A stretch of DNA of 64,000 nt from CAWBRY01 sp963791295 (GCA_963791295.1 CAWBRY010000003.1:248001-312000); one strand, 5' to 3'; numbered from the stretch's first letter, positions 36,474 through 45,842 are shown. The notes: generated from the letters alone by a model not told the origin. Numbers and translations are program-made.

Positions 36474-37106
36474 TTGTCGCTGGAAGAAATATATCAGCAG
36501 TTTATAACCGACATGAGTCATACCACCTGGTACGAATACCTCGCTGTTCTTGCCGGTATTGCCAGCGTATGGTATAGCCGTAAAGAGAATATCCTGGTTT
36601 ACCCGGTTGGATTGATCAATACCATCATCTACATTTATATTAGCGTCGATGGAAACCTGTTCGGGGAAGCGAGCGTAAACGTTTATTATACGGTTATGAG
36701 TTTTATCGGCTGGTACCGTTGGCTAAAGAAGGACGTACGGCAGGAATTGATCTTACACGTTACCAGTTCCACCAGAAAGGAATGGGCTCTGCAAATATTG
36801 TTTTTTCTCTTTTTCTATACAAGCATTTTCATCTCCCTGAGCTATTTTAAGAAAGAGTTTTTTCCGGGAGCCATTCCCTGGGCTGATGCCTTTGCCTCTG
36901 CAACAGCATTTACGGGGATGTGGCTGATGACGAAGAAAAAATTGGAGAGTTGGTACTGGTGGATCGCTACTAATATTGCCTCCCTACCGCTGTATTTTGT
37001 AAAACACTATGTATTCACCAGCGTATATTATTTGATCTTACTAGTCCTTGCTTTTGCAGGCCTGGTTGAATGGAGAAAACGCATTGCCGCTTCCGCGAGG
37101 TTTTAG
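36474..37106 (+). CDS. pnuC: Nicotinamide riboside transporter PnuC
   Basis: 210 aa with seven hydrophobic segments. The motif WYSRKENILVYPVGLINTII followed by YIYISVDGNLFGEAS, and FIGWYRWLKK, are diagnostic for PnuC. PnuC carries nicotinamide riboside inwards by facilitated diffusion; trapping needs phosphorylation. The kinase for that is encoded two genes later. The start used is a TTG at 36474, since the residues after it (SLEEIYQQFI) resemble family N-termini; the first ATG, at 36513, would remove part of them. Confidence 0.9.
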   Translation: MSLEEIYQQFITDMSHTTWYEYLAVLAGIASVWYSRKENILVYPVGLINTIIYIYISVDGNLFGEASVNVYYTVMSFIGWYRWLKKDVRQELILHVTSSTRKEWALQILFFLFFYTSIFISLSYFKKEFFPGAIPWADAFASATAFTGMWLMTKKKLESWYWWIATNIASLPLYFVKHYVFTSVYYLILLVLAFAGLVEWRKRIAASARF

Positions 37107-37130
37107 AATAATTTGCCTTATTTTACCAAT

Positions 37131-37718
37131 ATGTCATTGCTACAGGAAATATTAAAATGGGACCGCGAGCTATTTCAAACGATCAACGGCAAATGGACCA
37201 ATCCGACTCTTGACTTTTTTCTTACTCACGCCCGTAGCGCCATTATATGGGTTCCGTTTTACCTGTTTTTTGTCGTGTTCATGATCATCAACTATAAACG
37301 AAGCGGCCTTTTCTGGCTATTGTTCGGAATCCTGACAGTTGCTACTGCAGACATGATCAGCAGTCGCGTCATCAAGGAATTATTCTACAGATTGAGACCT
37401 TGCCGTGATGAGTCTATGGCCGGACATGTTCGCCTGCTGGCCAGCTACTGTGGACTTAATTCCAGCTTTACTTCTTCTCATGCCGCCAATCACTTTGCAA
37501 TGGCAACATTTATCTTTCTTACACTGAAATCCGAAGTGGGGAAATGGATCTGGCTTATTTTTTTCTGGGCCTTTTTAATTGGATATGCTCAAATATATGT
37601 GGGAGTGCATTATCCAATGGATATCCTTTCAGGCGCCTTGCTGGGCATGGGTATCGGTTATTTGTGGACTCTCTTTTTTAAAAGGCATTTTTTTCTCGAA
37701 CGTAGTTCCGGACAATAA
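37131..37718 (+). CDS. PAP2-family membrane phosphatase
   Basis: 195 aa from the ATG at 37131. The three phosphatase motifs are in order: KELFYRLRPCRD, SSFTSSHAANHFAMA and YVGVHYPMDILSGA, giving the catalytic His pair and Arg. Five to six membrane segments surround them. It removes phosphate from lipid phosphates or similar substrates, perhaps undecaprenyl pyrophosphate. Its position between pnuC and the NadR-type kinase is notable, because it could instead dephosphorylate a nucleotide outside the membrane, but nothing in the sequence proves this. Confidence 0.85.
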   Translation: MSLLQEILKWDRELFQTINGKWTNPTLDFFLTHARSAIIWVPFYLFFVVFMIINYKRSGLFWLLFGILTVATADMISSRVIKELFYRLRPCRDESMAGHVRLLASYCGLNSSFTSSHAANHFAMATFIFLTLKSEVGKWIWLIFFWAFLIGYAQIYVGVHYPMDILSGALLGMGIGYLWTLFFKRHFFLERSSGQ

Positions 37719-37746
37719 ATCTTTTTGGACTCCCTTGGCTAATGGC

Positions 37747-38325
37747 ATGGATATAAAAAAAATTGCAGCGATCGGGCCTGAGTCCACGGGTAAGAGTAGC
37801 CTATGCGAACACCTGGCCAAACATTATCATACTACATGGTGCCCTGAGTTTGCAAGGGAATACCTGTTGAAAAATGGTATGGATTACACATTTGATGAGT
37901 TGTTGACCATTGCTAAAGGTCAGATAGCCCTGGAAGACGAATGCCTTAAAGACTTCGCCGCCGTCATCGAAGATCAGCGGTCCACTGCAAATCCTCCACA
38001 TCCTTCACCCATTTTTATCGATACTGAAATGTATGTTATGAAGGTTTGGTGCGAATTCGTATTTGATAACTGTCACCGGTTTATCCTCGACCAGGTCATT
38101 GAAAGGAAATATGACCTCTATTTGCTTTGCAATACAGAACTCCCCTGGGTAAAGGACGAGTTGCGGGAATATCCAGACCTCGAATCACGTCAGAAATTAT
38201 TTCATATCTATAAGGATATTATGATCAATCAATCCACGCCATGGGTGGAGATCGCGGGAGAGAGCTATGATGAACGCCTCAAAGGCGCTATTGATGCGGT
38301 AGACAACCTACTGAAAGGGCAATAG
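37747..38325 (+). CDS. NadR-type nicotinamide riboside kinase (AAA-like P-loop)
   Basis: 192 aa from the ATG at 37747. The P-loop is AAIGPESTGKSSLCEHLAKH, followed by WCPEFAREYLLKNG and IFIDTEMYVMKVWCEF, as in the ribosylnicotinamide kinase half of NadR. The adenylyltransferase domain of full NadR is missing, so it would only phosphorylate nicotinamide riboside to NMN. With pnuC two genes earlier it forms an NR uptake and trapping route. Its coding region begins 28 bp after the PAP2 stop codon. Confidence 0.85.
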   Translation: MDIKKIAAIGPESTGKSSLCEHLAKHYHTTWCPEFAREYLLKNGMDYTFDELLTIAKGQIALEDECLKDFAAVIEDQRSTANPPHPSPIFIDTEMYVMKVWCEFVFDNCHRFILDQVIERKYDLYLLCNTELPWVKDELREYPDLESRQKLFHIYKDIMINQSTPWVEIAGESYDERLKGAIDAVDNLLKGQ

Positions 38326-38345
38326 TCGTTATTTTCGTATCTGCC

Positions 38346-40028
38346 ATGATTCAATTCTTTCGCAGACACCATCGCATTCTATTTTACACCACGTGGACCA
38401 TTTTAGGCCTTCTTCAATCATGGTTAACTGAATTGCAGGATGACGAGGCTTACTATTGGGTTTACTCCCGCTACCTGGATTGGGGTTATTTTGATCACCC
38501 GCCAATGATCGCGGCATTGGTTAAAATGGGCTATGCAATTTTTCAGAATGAGGGAGGTGTTCGACTCTTTCCATTATTGCTGAATATACTATGCTTGCTG
38601 GTGATCGAGAAGTTGATCTTCCGGAAAAACCCATTTCTCTTTTATACTATTGCCTTATCTATCGCAGTCATGCAGGTGGCTGGCTTTATTGCCGTTCCGG
38701 ATATTCCGTTGATATTTTTTGCAGCGTGCTTCTTCGGTTGTTACCAAAGATTCACAAACAAGCTTTCTCTCTTCAATGCCGTTTTATTGGGTATCTCCAT
38801 TGCGGCTTTATTTTATAGTAAGTATCATGCTGTTCTAATTGTATTATTCACGCTCCTGTCCAATATCAAGCTCCTGTCAAGGTATCAGACCTGGTTGGCG
38901 GCAGTTGTTGCCTTCTCACTTTTCGCACCCCATCTTTGGTGGCAATATCAGCACGATTGGGTAAGCATAAGATACCATCTATTTGAAAGCAATGTCAACC
39001 CTTACCGTTTTTCTTACACCATCAACTACATCGTGGGTCAGTTGCTGTTGCCCGGACCCATAGCGGGATTGATACTATTACCTGCGGCCTTCCTCTACAG
39101 GCCCGTCAATGAGACAGAAAAGGCATTGAGATCTACGATGATTGGCATCTATCTATTCTTTCTGATTAGTTCCTTCCGCGGCAAGGTAGAAGGGAATTGG
39201 ACTTCTCCGGTATTGGTTTCACTCATCGTTCTATCTCACCGGTATCTTAATGATAGATCAACGCGACTGGCCATTGGAGCAGAAAGATTATTACGGAAAC
39301 TTTTTCCCATCACCCTCTTCCTCGTTTTACTTGCCAGGATCATCATGATCGCTGACATCATTCCTATAAAGGAACTCCGATCCCGCTACCACGCATGGAA
39401 GGGATGGCCCAATGAAATGAAAAAAAGAACCGAGGGGCTTCCTGGCGTTTTTAGCAATTCCTACCAGCGGGCATCCAAGTTTTGGTTTTACACCGGTCAA
39501 ATGACCTATTCCCAAAGTTATTACCGGGAAAGAAAAAACAATTACAACTTCTGGCCGGTGGAAGATTCGCTTTTGGGTAAGCCTGTCTATTTCCTCGACA
39601 TATTCAATCACGAGCGGCTAACTGATTCGATGAAGACAAGCATTGGTTTGCTTGGTTATCGATATGATTCGTCTTTCCATTCATTTGCCAAAATAAAATT
39701 TAAGGCACTAACAAAAAATATCCGTGTGAAAGCAGGCGAAGAATGCAAATTTCCGTGCCGGATTGAATTGACTGAACAATATGAAAGGTTTATTCGTTCT
39801 CGTAGTGCACTGAATGATACCACCCGGATTGGCCTTTTTAATAAAAATGGATGGCTGAGAGATGTGTTTACTGATCTATCCCTGCGGCGGCTAGTTGATC
39901 AGAAAACATTTGAAATCAAATTTGATCCCGGTCTGCCAAAAGGGAATTACTATTTGATATTCTCCATCAACTGTGATTATTCCAATCCCACTCACAATAG
40001 CGAGAAGATCGGGATGACTATTGAATGA
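38346..40028 (+). CDS. GT39-family (ArnT/PMT-like) membrane glycosyltransferase
   Basis: 560 aa with about ten membrane segments. The first periplasmic loop holds the catalytic acidic motif in ELQDDEAYYWVYSRYLDWGY, followed by FDHPPMIAALV. These match undecaprenyl/polyprenyl-phosphate-sugar-using transferases that modify lipid A or proteins. The C-terminal 130 residues form a soluble beta domain. The acceptor is unknown. The stop codon directly abuts the convergent mtgA stop. Confidence 0.87.
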   Translation: MIQFFRRHHRILFYTTWTILGLLQSWLTELQDDEAYYWVYSRYLDWGYFDHPPMIAALVKMGYAIFQNEGGVRLFPLLLNILCLLVIEKLIFRKNPFLFYTIALSIAVMQVAGFIAVPDIPLIFFAACFFGCYQRFTNKLSLFNAVLLGISIAALFYSKYHAVLIVLFTLLSNIKLLSRYQTWLAAVVAFSLFAPHLWWQYQHDWVSIRYHLFESNVNPYRFSYTINYIVGQLLLPGPIAGLILLPAAFLYRPVNETEKALRSTMIGIYLFFLISSFRGKVEGNWTSPVLVSLIVLSHRYLNDRSTRLAIGAERLLRKLFPITLFLVLLARIIMIADIIPIKELRSRYHAWKGWPNEMKKRTEGLPGVFSNSYQRASKFWFYTGQMTYSQSYYRERKNNYNFWPVEDSLLGKPVYFLDIFNHERLTDSMKTSIGLLGYRYDSSFHSFAKIKFKALTKNIRVKAGEECKFPCRIELTEQYERFIRSRSALNDTTRIGLFNKNGWLRDVFTDLSLRRLVDQKTFEIKFDPGLPKGNYYLIFSINCDYSNPTHNSEKIGMTIE

Positions 40029-40775
40029 TCATTTCTTTTTTGTTAGTCTGGACGCAATGATCTTCTGAATGTCTGGATCCGATTCCAGGAAACTCATCTG
40101 TTGCATCACCCATCGTGATCGGGAAGCTATGTAATGTGAGAGGGGCTTTACTTTTAATCTTTTGGGATTGGGCAAGCAGGCAGCAATCATGGCTGCTTCC
40201 TGGCGGCTTAAGTTTTTTGCAGGCTTATTGAAATATTTTTGGGAGGCCATCTCGATACCGAAAATCCCATCGCCCATTTCAATGACGTTGAGATAGACAT
40301 TCAGGATCCTTTTCTTGCCCCAGATCAGTTCAATCATAAAAGTGAAATAAGCTTCCAGTCCTTTCCGGATCCAGCTCCTGCCCTGCCATAAGAAAACATT
40401 CTTTGCGACCTGCTGGCTGATGGTGCTGGCGCCGCGCACACGACCCGGCTTCTTCGTATTGTATGCCATTGCCTTCTTGATACTTTTCCAATCAAATCCG
40501 CTATGGTCAGGAAACAACTGATCTTCTGAAGAAATCACAGCCAATTTTGCATTATAGGAAATAGAGTTCCTTCCAATGTAGTCCCGCTTAAAGCCATGGC
40601 CGCCGATCCAACTTATCAGCTGCGTCATCGTAATAGGCGGGTATATCCATTTCAACAAGATAATATAGATGAACTGTGCAATGAAAAGCCAAATGAAAAT
40701 GCGTTTGGTCCATCGCCAAACTTTGAGCAGGATGCTTTTCTTCTTCTCGACAACTATTTCAGAGTCTTTTTCCAT
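40029..40775 (-). CDS. mtgA: Monofunctional peptidoglycan transglycosylase MtgA
   Basis: 248 aa with one N-terminal membrane helix (IFIWLFIAQFIYIILLKWI). All GT51 motifs are present: SSEDQLFPDHSGFDW with the catalytic Glu, RGASTISQQVAKNVFLWQGR, RKGLEAYFTFMIE and KKRILNVYLNVIEMG. The enzyme polymerises lipid II into glycan strands and has no transpeptidase domain. It starts 17 bp inside the upstream lysE-like gene. Confidence 0.95.
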   Translation of the reverse strand: MEKDSEIVVEKKKSILLKVWRWTKRIFIWLFIAQFIYIILLKWIYPPITMTQLISWIGGHGFKRDYIGRNSISYNAKLAVISSEDQLFPDHSGFDWKSIKKAMAYNTKKPGRVRGASTISQQVAKNVFLWQGRSWIRKGLEAYFTFMIELIWGKKRILNVYLNVIEMGDGIFGIEMASQKYFNKPAKNLSRQEAAMIAACLPNPKRLKVKPLSHYIASRSRWVMQQMSFLESDPDIQKIIASRLTKKK

Positions 40776-41391
40776 AGATCAGCAGTCCCCAGATTAATGC
40801 AAACCCAAATACAATTAAGATGATCCCATTGATCCGGTTCAGTATATGAATATTATGCGGCGTAAGGCGGGTCCTTATTTTCCCGGCCAGGATCACTTTT
40901 AAAATATCCGTGCCCAGCATCCATGCCAGGCAGGTAGTAAAAATGATAATTCGCTGTTGAACGTTATGATTAATGACAGCCGTAGAAGTGGTGATCCAAA
41001 AGATAAAAACTGAAGGATTCAGGGTGTTCATCAAGTACCCCGATAAAAACAATTTGGCATAGTCGCGCTTGCGAAACTTGAGTATCTGTTTGCCCGCCTC
41101 ATTGACACTGATTTTTTTAAAAAAGAGAAAGTAAACTCCCATAGAGACTAAAAACACGCAGCCTGCGATGCCAATCTCCGTCTTATATAGCCTCAGGCTG
41201 TTAAATAATTCGGTAAATATATTGCTTAATAGCACTAATGAAATATCGCTCGCAGACACGCCTGCGATGAAAGCGAGTCCTCCGCGATAACCATTATTCA
41301 GACTCTGTTTAATGATAGAGAACAGGACCGGTCCTACCGAAATGCTTAATAGCAATCCAAACGTCAGTCCTTTAAGTAACGATTCTAACAT
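40759..41391 (-). CDS. LysE-family transporter
   Basis: 210 aa with six membrane segments. The conserved start GLLLSISVGPVLFSIIKQSL followed by NGYRGGLAFIAGVSASD is typical of LysE/RhtB amino-acid exporters. STAVINHNVQQR and AWMLGTDILKVILAGKI continue the pattern. The substrate is unknown. Its 3' end overlaps the mtgA start, which suggests one transcript. Confidence 0.85.
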   Translation of the reverse strand: MLESLLKGLTFGLLLSISVGPVLFSIIKQSLNNGYRGGLAFIAGVSASDISLVLLSNIFTELFNSLRLYKTEIGIAGCVFLVSMGVYFLFFKKISVNEAGKQILKFRKRDYAKLFLSGYLMNTLNPSVFIFWITTSTAVINHNVQQRIIIFTTCLAWMLGTDILKVILAGKIRTRLTPHNIHILNRINGIILIVFGFALIWGLLIYGKRL

Positions 41392-41427
41392 AGCTTTCAG
41401 GGGAGGCAGTGTGCCGGGGTCAAATAA

Positions 41428-42960
41428 TTAGATTTTGCCGGTCTCGAGGAAGCGGTTCCAATCTTCCAGCATCTTTCCCTTCATCACTCTTGGAAACTTA
41501 TGCTGGCTGCCTAATTTTCCCTTTAGTTCCATGAACTTCATAAATTTTTCCTCAGGCAATTTTTCCAGGAACACTCCTTTTAAAGCGCTGTCTCTTTCAA
41601 CAGCATAATCATCATTGATCAATCGCAGGTTTTGGTCAATTCTTTTCCGCAGCAATTCTGTATCGCAATCATCATTGCAGGCTATATACCATTTATGCGC
41701 GAAAAAATTCTGGTATGGAAATCCGACCACTGTATATTCGGGGATGCTGATGTTAAGCTCATCGCTGACCAATTCAATAGCTTTATTCATGTTCTCCACA
41801 CTGAGGTGTTCGCCAGTGAGACTTAGGTAATGTTTGGTCCTGCCGGTAATGATCACTTCACTTCTTTCGAGATCGACGAATTTAATGGTGTCGCCGATCA
41901 GGTAGCGCCAGGCTCCTGAGTTCGTACTCATTAACAATGCATACTCCTTGCCGATTTCTACTTCTTCAATGGTCTTTGCTTCCGGGTTGTTGTTAATTTT
42001 TCCTTCGCTGTCAAAATTTTTTTCGTCAAAAGGCACGAATTCAAAAAAAATGTTGTTGTTGAGAATCAGTTGCATGCCGCTGGCGTGCTCTCTTGTTTTG
42101 TAACCGATAAAACCTTCACTGGAAAGATAATTTTCAATATATACGATTGGCTTACCCAGCAATTTTTCAAACCCTTTTTTATAGGGTTCAAATGCAACGC
42201 CTCCATGAACAAAGAATCCCAGGTTTGGCCATATTTCATGAACATTTTTTACTTTATAATGCTCCACCACCATTTCCATGCACATCTGGCACCAGGCGGG
42301 CACGCCGACGATGTATCCTATATCCCATTCTCTGGCGTGTTCAACAATTTCATTTAATTTTTGATTCCAATCACTCAGTGCAGCAATACGTCCTCCGGGT
42401 TTATAAAAGGTCTGAAACCAAAAAGGCCGCTTCTTGGCAAGAATGCCACTGAGATCACCGGCATACCAACCGGCTTTCCCTTTTTTCAAATCGGTAGCGC
42501 CACCCAGCATCAGGAAACCCTTTCTCATCGCCTTGCGGTTCACCTCTTCATAATTTAATAAAGTCAATAGTTGGCGCAGGTAATTCACCGTATTGCTTCT
42601 CAGCATTTCTTTGGTTACCGGAATGTATTTACTTGCTGCTTCCGAGGTGCCGGAACTCAATGCATAATATTTTATCTTGCCAGGCCATGTCACATCGGGT
42701 ACACCCTCCAGCGTCTTCTTCCACCATTCGCTGTATATCTTGCTGTAATCATGAACGGGGACGAGTTCCTGGAATTTTTTTACATGTTGGCGACTCAGCA
42801 ATACATCATCGAAGCGATAAAACTGACCAAACTCTGTAAACCTGGCTTTGCGAAGAAGTTTTTTCAAGACTCTTAGCTGTTGACGCCGCGGATCGTTGGG
42901 CGGGATTCGCAGTGCGGCGGCAATCGCCCTGGGCAATTTTATATCAATAATATTGGCCAT
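41428..42960 (-). CDS. GH3-family acyl-acid amido synthetase-like protein
   Basis: 510 aa, the full length of the GH3 family. Adenylate-forming features are visible: YYALSSGTSEAASKYIPVTK (phosphate-binding loop), YIENYLSSEGFIGYK, TNSGAWRYLIGDTIKFVDLE and IITGRTKHYLSLTGEHLSVE. Plant GH3 enzymes join acyl acids such as auxin or jasmonate to amino acids through an acyl-AMP. The bacterial role is mostly unknown. The neighbours (LysE, MtgA, GT2) do not name a substrate. Confidence 0.88.
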   Translation of the reverse strand: MANIIDIKLPRAIAAALRIPPNDPRRQQLRVLKKLLRKARFTEFGQFYRFDDVLLSRQHVKKFQELVPVHDYSKIYSEWWKKTLEGVPDVTWPGKIKYYALSSGTSEAASKYIPVTKEMLRSNTVNYLRQLLTLLNYEEVNRKAMRKGFLMLGGATDLKKGKAGWYAGDLSGILAKKRPFWFQTFYKPGGRIAALSDWNQKLNEIVEHAREWDIGYIVGVPAWCQMCMEMVVEHYKVKNVHEIWPNLGFFVHGGVAFEPYKKGFEKLLGKPIVYIENYLSSEGFIGYKTREHASGMQLILNNNIFFEFVPFDEKNFDSEGKINNNPEAKTIEEVEIGKEYALLMSTNSGAWRYLIGDTIKFVDLERSEVIITGRTKHYLSLTGEHLSVENMNKAIELVSDELNISIPEYTVVGFPYQNFFAHKWYIACNDDCDTELLRKRIDQNLRLINDDYAVERDSALKGVFLEKLPEEKFMKFMELKGKLGSQHKFPRVMKGKMLEDWNRFLETGKI

Positions 42961-43038
42961 GCAATCCTTAAATGATTGAATTTAAAGTTACAATGTTAAG
43001 TTTGATCCTCCTGCGAATATCGAGGGGAAATAAGCTTT

Positions 43039-44982
43039 TTAGTCCCCCAATCGTCGATAAGCTCGCCATATTAGCCGGAGATCCCTGGCCGGCTCATAAT
43101 CTCTGGCATACCATTGATCCATCATGCGTAAACTTTCAGTCGGCAATGTTTGCTTCACAGAAAATGCTACTCCATTGCAGGTCATCACCCCCTGGCGCAA
43201 CCGCGGAAGTTTCTTTTCTTCTACCATATAGCCAACCCAGGTTTTTTGACCAAACAATACAGAAAAGCAGTTTCCAAAGAAGGAGATAGGTTTTTTTACT
43301 CCAAAAAAGTGAATGGGGAATGTAAGGATGCTTAAAAAAGAAACAGCGACATCCATTAATCTTTTTAAACGCCGGTAATAAGGATCACTCAGCTTGTACC
43401 CATTTTCTTTGGAGACCGCTTCACCAGAACCATCTTTGGAATTGCTACCTACTATGCCTGTGCTTCCACTGGCGTGAAATTTTATTTCTGCTTGCGACGG
43501 CAGTTCCGGAAGAGTCGCAATAATTTCCTTGAATGAGAGAGAGCCTTCGCAAAATATGATTTCCCGGAAGGGAACAGAATGAGAAATCTTACTCAGGTTT
43601 TTCCAATACCCAATTCCGTCGTTATCGTTTTCAACAATGGCGACCCTACCCAGTATTTTTTCGCCCAGGCCCGCATCTTGTAATAATTGACTGACCTTTT
43701 CATATTCATCCTGTGAACCGATCACGAGTATAGTCGCTGGTTCTTCCTTGCCCTTGTTCATTCCCAATACTTTCAGCCGAATAAGAAACCATCTCAGCAA
43801 GCTGATCAACAGAAAAGCGAGCAAGGCTCCGAATAAAATGATGGCCCTGGAAAAACGGAATTTTTCCGGCAGCAGAGAATAGCCTGCCAATAATACGATG
43901 GTCGCGATCAAAGTTGAACGAACCAGTTCTGATCGTTTGTACCATCGATCATACAAACCGGCGTAATAAGCAGTAATCAGGTAAACCACCGTAAAAATCG
44001 GAAACGCGATCCAAAGCAATCTGGGTTCATATAGTGTATCTGTTTTTACATAATGGTTCCAGATATTCTTCATCAACCAGAACGAAAGCAGGATGATGCC
44101 CGCATCGATCAATGGCAAACCGATTCGCTGAATGAAATGACTAATCGCCGTCATAGTAGCCCGGATCCATATCGCTGAATGCATCAAAAAATTCAAAAGG
44201 CTCGCCCTGCTGCCTCCATATTGTTTGCGAACGAAAATGCTCATTGCATTGTAGAACATTCGTACATAGTTGAGGCTGCCCTTCCTGGTACTTTCTCCTT
44301 TGAAATGAATGATACTTGTCCCGGCGAAATAACAATTCTTATACCCTGCTTTTTGAATCCGGTAGCTTAGGTCCACGTCCTCACCATACATGAAGAAATC
44401 TTCATCAAAACCACTCAACTTGTCTATCACTTCCTTTTTTATCATCATGAAGGCTCCGGCCAGCACGTCCACTGCATGGTTTTTGTCCTCATCCAGGTTG
44501 CCCAGATGATACCTGGAAAATGTTGCCGAACGCGGGAACAGGGTAGATAAGCCGGATAACTTATAAAACGAAGTCAGTGGAGAGGGAAAGGCACGTTTGG
44601 ATTCTTTTAAAAACCTGCCAGCGCCGTCGATCATTTTTACTCCTAATGCGCCTGCATCCGGATGGGAATAGAGAAAAGAAATGCATTTCTGAAAACAATC
44701 TTCCGCCACGATCGTATCAGGGTTTAAAAAAAGAATATATTTTCCCCTGGCAACTGCTAATCCCTGGTTGCAGGCTTTTGCAAAACCGCGGTTCTCCGAA
44801 TTGGATAAGAAACTTATTGTAGGAAATAGAGGCTGCAAATATTCAATGCTGCGATCAACGGAATGATTATCTATTACGAGCACTTCGCCATCGATACCCT
44901 GCATTGCCTTTTGCACCGAACAAAGACACTGTTCCAGAAACAGTTTGACGTTGTAGTTTACTATGATGATAGAAAGCTGCAT
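43039..44982 (-). CDS. GT2 glycosyltransferase fused to a degenerate polyprenyl glycosyl-phosphotransferase-like half
   Basis: 647 aa. Residues 1 to about 250 are a rhamnosyltransferase-type GT2 domain (SIIIVNYNVKLFLEQCL, YILFLNPDTIVAED, DFFMYGEDVDLSYRIQKAGY). Four to five membrane segments follow (about 285-425), then a Rossmann-like CoA-binding-type domain (ATILVIGSQDEYEKVSQLL). The layout of the second half copies WbaP/EpsE-type initiating sugar transferases. However, the final catalytic domain, expected after RRLKRLMDVAVSFLS, lacks the usual GPVFYRQ and KFRTM motifs and is short. The second half probably no longer transfers phosphosugars and may anchor or regulate. It diverges from the inositol monophosphatase gene. 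Confidence 0.82.
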   Translation of the reverse strand: MQLSIIIVNYNVKLFLEQCLCSVQKAMQGIDGEVLVIDNHSVDRSIEYLQPLFPTISFLSNSENRGFAKACNQGLAVARGKYILFLNPDTIVAEDCFQKCISFLYSHPDAGALGVKMIDGAGRFLKESKRAFPSPLTSFYKLSGLSTLFPRSATFSRYHLGNLDEDKNHAVDVLAGAFMMIKKEVIDKLSGFDEDFFMYGEDVDLSYRIQKAGYKNCYFAGTSIIHFKGESTRKGSLNYVRMFYNAMSIFVRKQYGGSRASLLNFLMHSAIWIRATMTAISHFIQRIGLPLIDAGIILLSFWLMKNIWNHYVKTDTLYEPRLLWIAFPIFTVVYLITAYYAGLYDRWYKRSELVRSTLIATIVLLAGYSLLPEKFRFSRAIILFGALLAFLLISLLRWFLIRLKVLGMNKGKEEPATILVIGSQDEYEKVSQLLQDAGLGEKILGRVAIVENDNDGIGYWKNLSKISHSVPFREIIFCEGSLSFKEIIATLPELPSQAEIKFHASGSTGIVGSNSKDGSGEAVSKENGYKLSDPYYRRLKRLMDVAVSFLSILTFPIHFFGVKKPISFFGNCFSVLFGQKTWVGYMVEEKKLPRLRQGVMTCNGVAFSVKQTLPTESLRMMDQWYARDYEPARDLRLIWRAYRRLGD

Positions 44983-45051
44983 GCAATCATCCCCGGGACA
45001 CGAAAATAGTTGTTCTCTCCTTTGTTATGTTTTAATCTTTTCGTTACTGCG

Positions 45052-45059
45052 TATCTTTG
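45052..45059 (+). promoter_or_regulatory. Promoter -7 element (TATCTTTG), nearly leaderless
   Basis: TATCTTTG is a perfect TAnnTTTG and ends 3 bp before the ATG at 45063. If the transcript starts 5-7 bp after the element, it would begin at or within the start codon. The -33 element is weak (TTT near 45031). Confidence 0.4.
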
Positions 45060-45062
45060 GTC

Positions 45063-45842
45063 ATGCTTAAATCCACTCTTATTGAAGCCGCAGAAGCAGG
45101 AGCCCGTGAGATCCTCCGATTTTTCAATGGCGCGTTTAAAATATCCAATAAAGAAGGAGTAAATAACCTGGTTACGGAAGCCGACCATGCATCTGAAGCA
45201 GCCATCCTCGATGTGATTAAATCTAAATTTCCCAAGCATTCTTTTCTCACCGAGGAGACCGGTGCTTTTATCCAGGACTCCAATTATAAATGGATAATTG
45301 ACCCGATCGATGGCACCGTGAATTTTGCCCACGGCATTCCATTGAATTGCGTATCTATTGGTATTGAAAAGGACGGAGAAATGTTATTTGGCGCTGTTCT
45401 CAATCCCCACCTTCATGAATTCTTTCTGGCCGAAAAAGGCAAGGGCGCATTATTGAATAATAAACCCATCCGCGTCAGTGAAAAAGTAGAAGTTATATCT
45501 GCCTGTTTGGTGACCGGATTTCCTTATACGTATATAAATCTTCCCAATGGTCCACTGGAGATCTTTGAACGCTTCATCCGAAAGGGAGTTCCCGTCCGCC
45601 GTCTCGGCTCAGCAGCAATAGATCTTTGTTGGGTTGCCGCCGGACGCTTTGATGGATTTTACGAACATAAGCTGGAAGCCTGGGATAGCGCTGCCGGCTA
45701 TCTAATCGTTGAGGAAGCTGGTGGAAGAGTTACTGACCTGGAAGGAAAAAAATTCTCTCCTTATCAGCACCGTTTGTTGGCCACCAATGGAAAGATCCAT
45801 GATGAAATGCTGGCCATCATTAATAATCAGAAGAGTTTATGA
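45063..45842 (+). CDS. Inositol monophosphatase-family phosphatase
   Basis: 259 aa from the ATG at 45063; an upstream in-frame TTG lies inside the -7 promoter element. Metal-binding motifs are complete: FLTEETG with the first Glu, WIIDPIDGTVNFAHGIP, and the final EAWDSAAGYLIVEEAGG. The family dephosphorylates inositol phosphates, histidinol phosphate or PAP. The exact substrate is open. The stop overlaps the thiL start by 4 bp. Confidence 0.9.
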   Translation: MLKSTLIEAAEAGAREILRFFNGAFKISNKEGVNNLVTEADHASEAAILDVIKSKFPKHSFLTEETGAFIQDSNYKWIIDPIDGTVNFAHGIPLNCVSIGIEKDGEMLFGAVLNPHLHEFFLAEKGKGALLNNKPIRVSEKVEVISACLVTGFPYTYINLPNGPLEIFERFIRKGVPVRRLGSAAIDLCWVAAGRFDGFYEHKLEAWDSAAGYLIVEEAGGRVTDLEGKKFSPYQHRLLATNGKIHDEMLAIINNQKSL

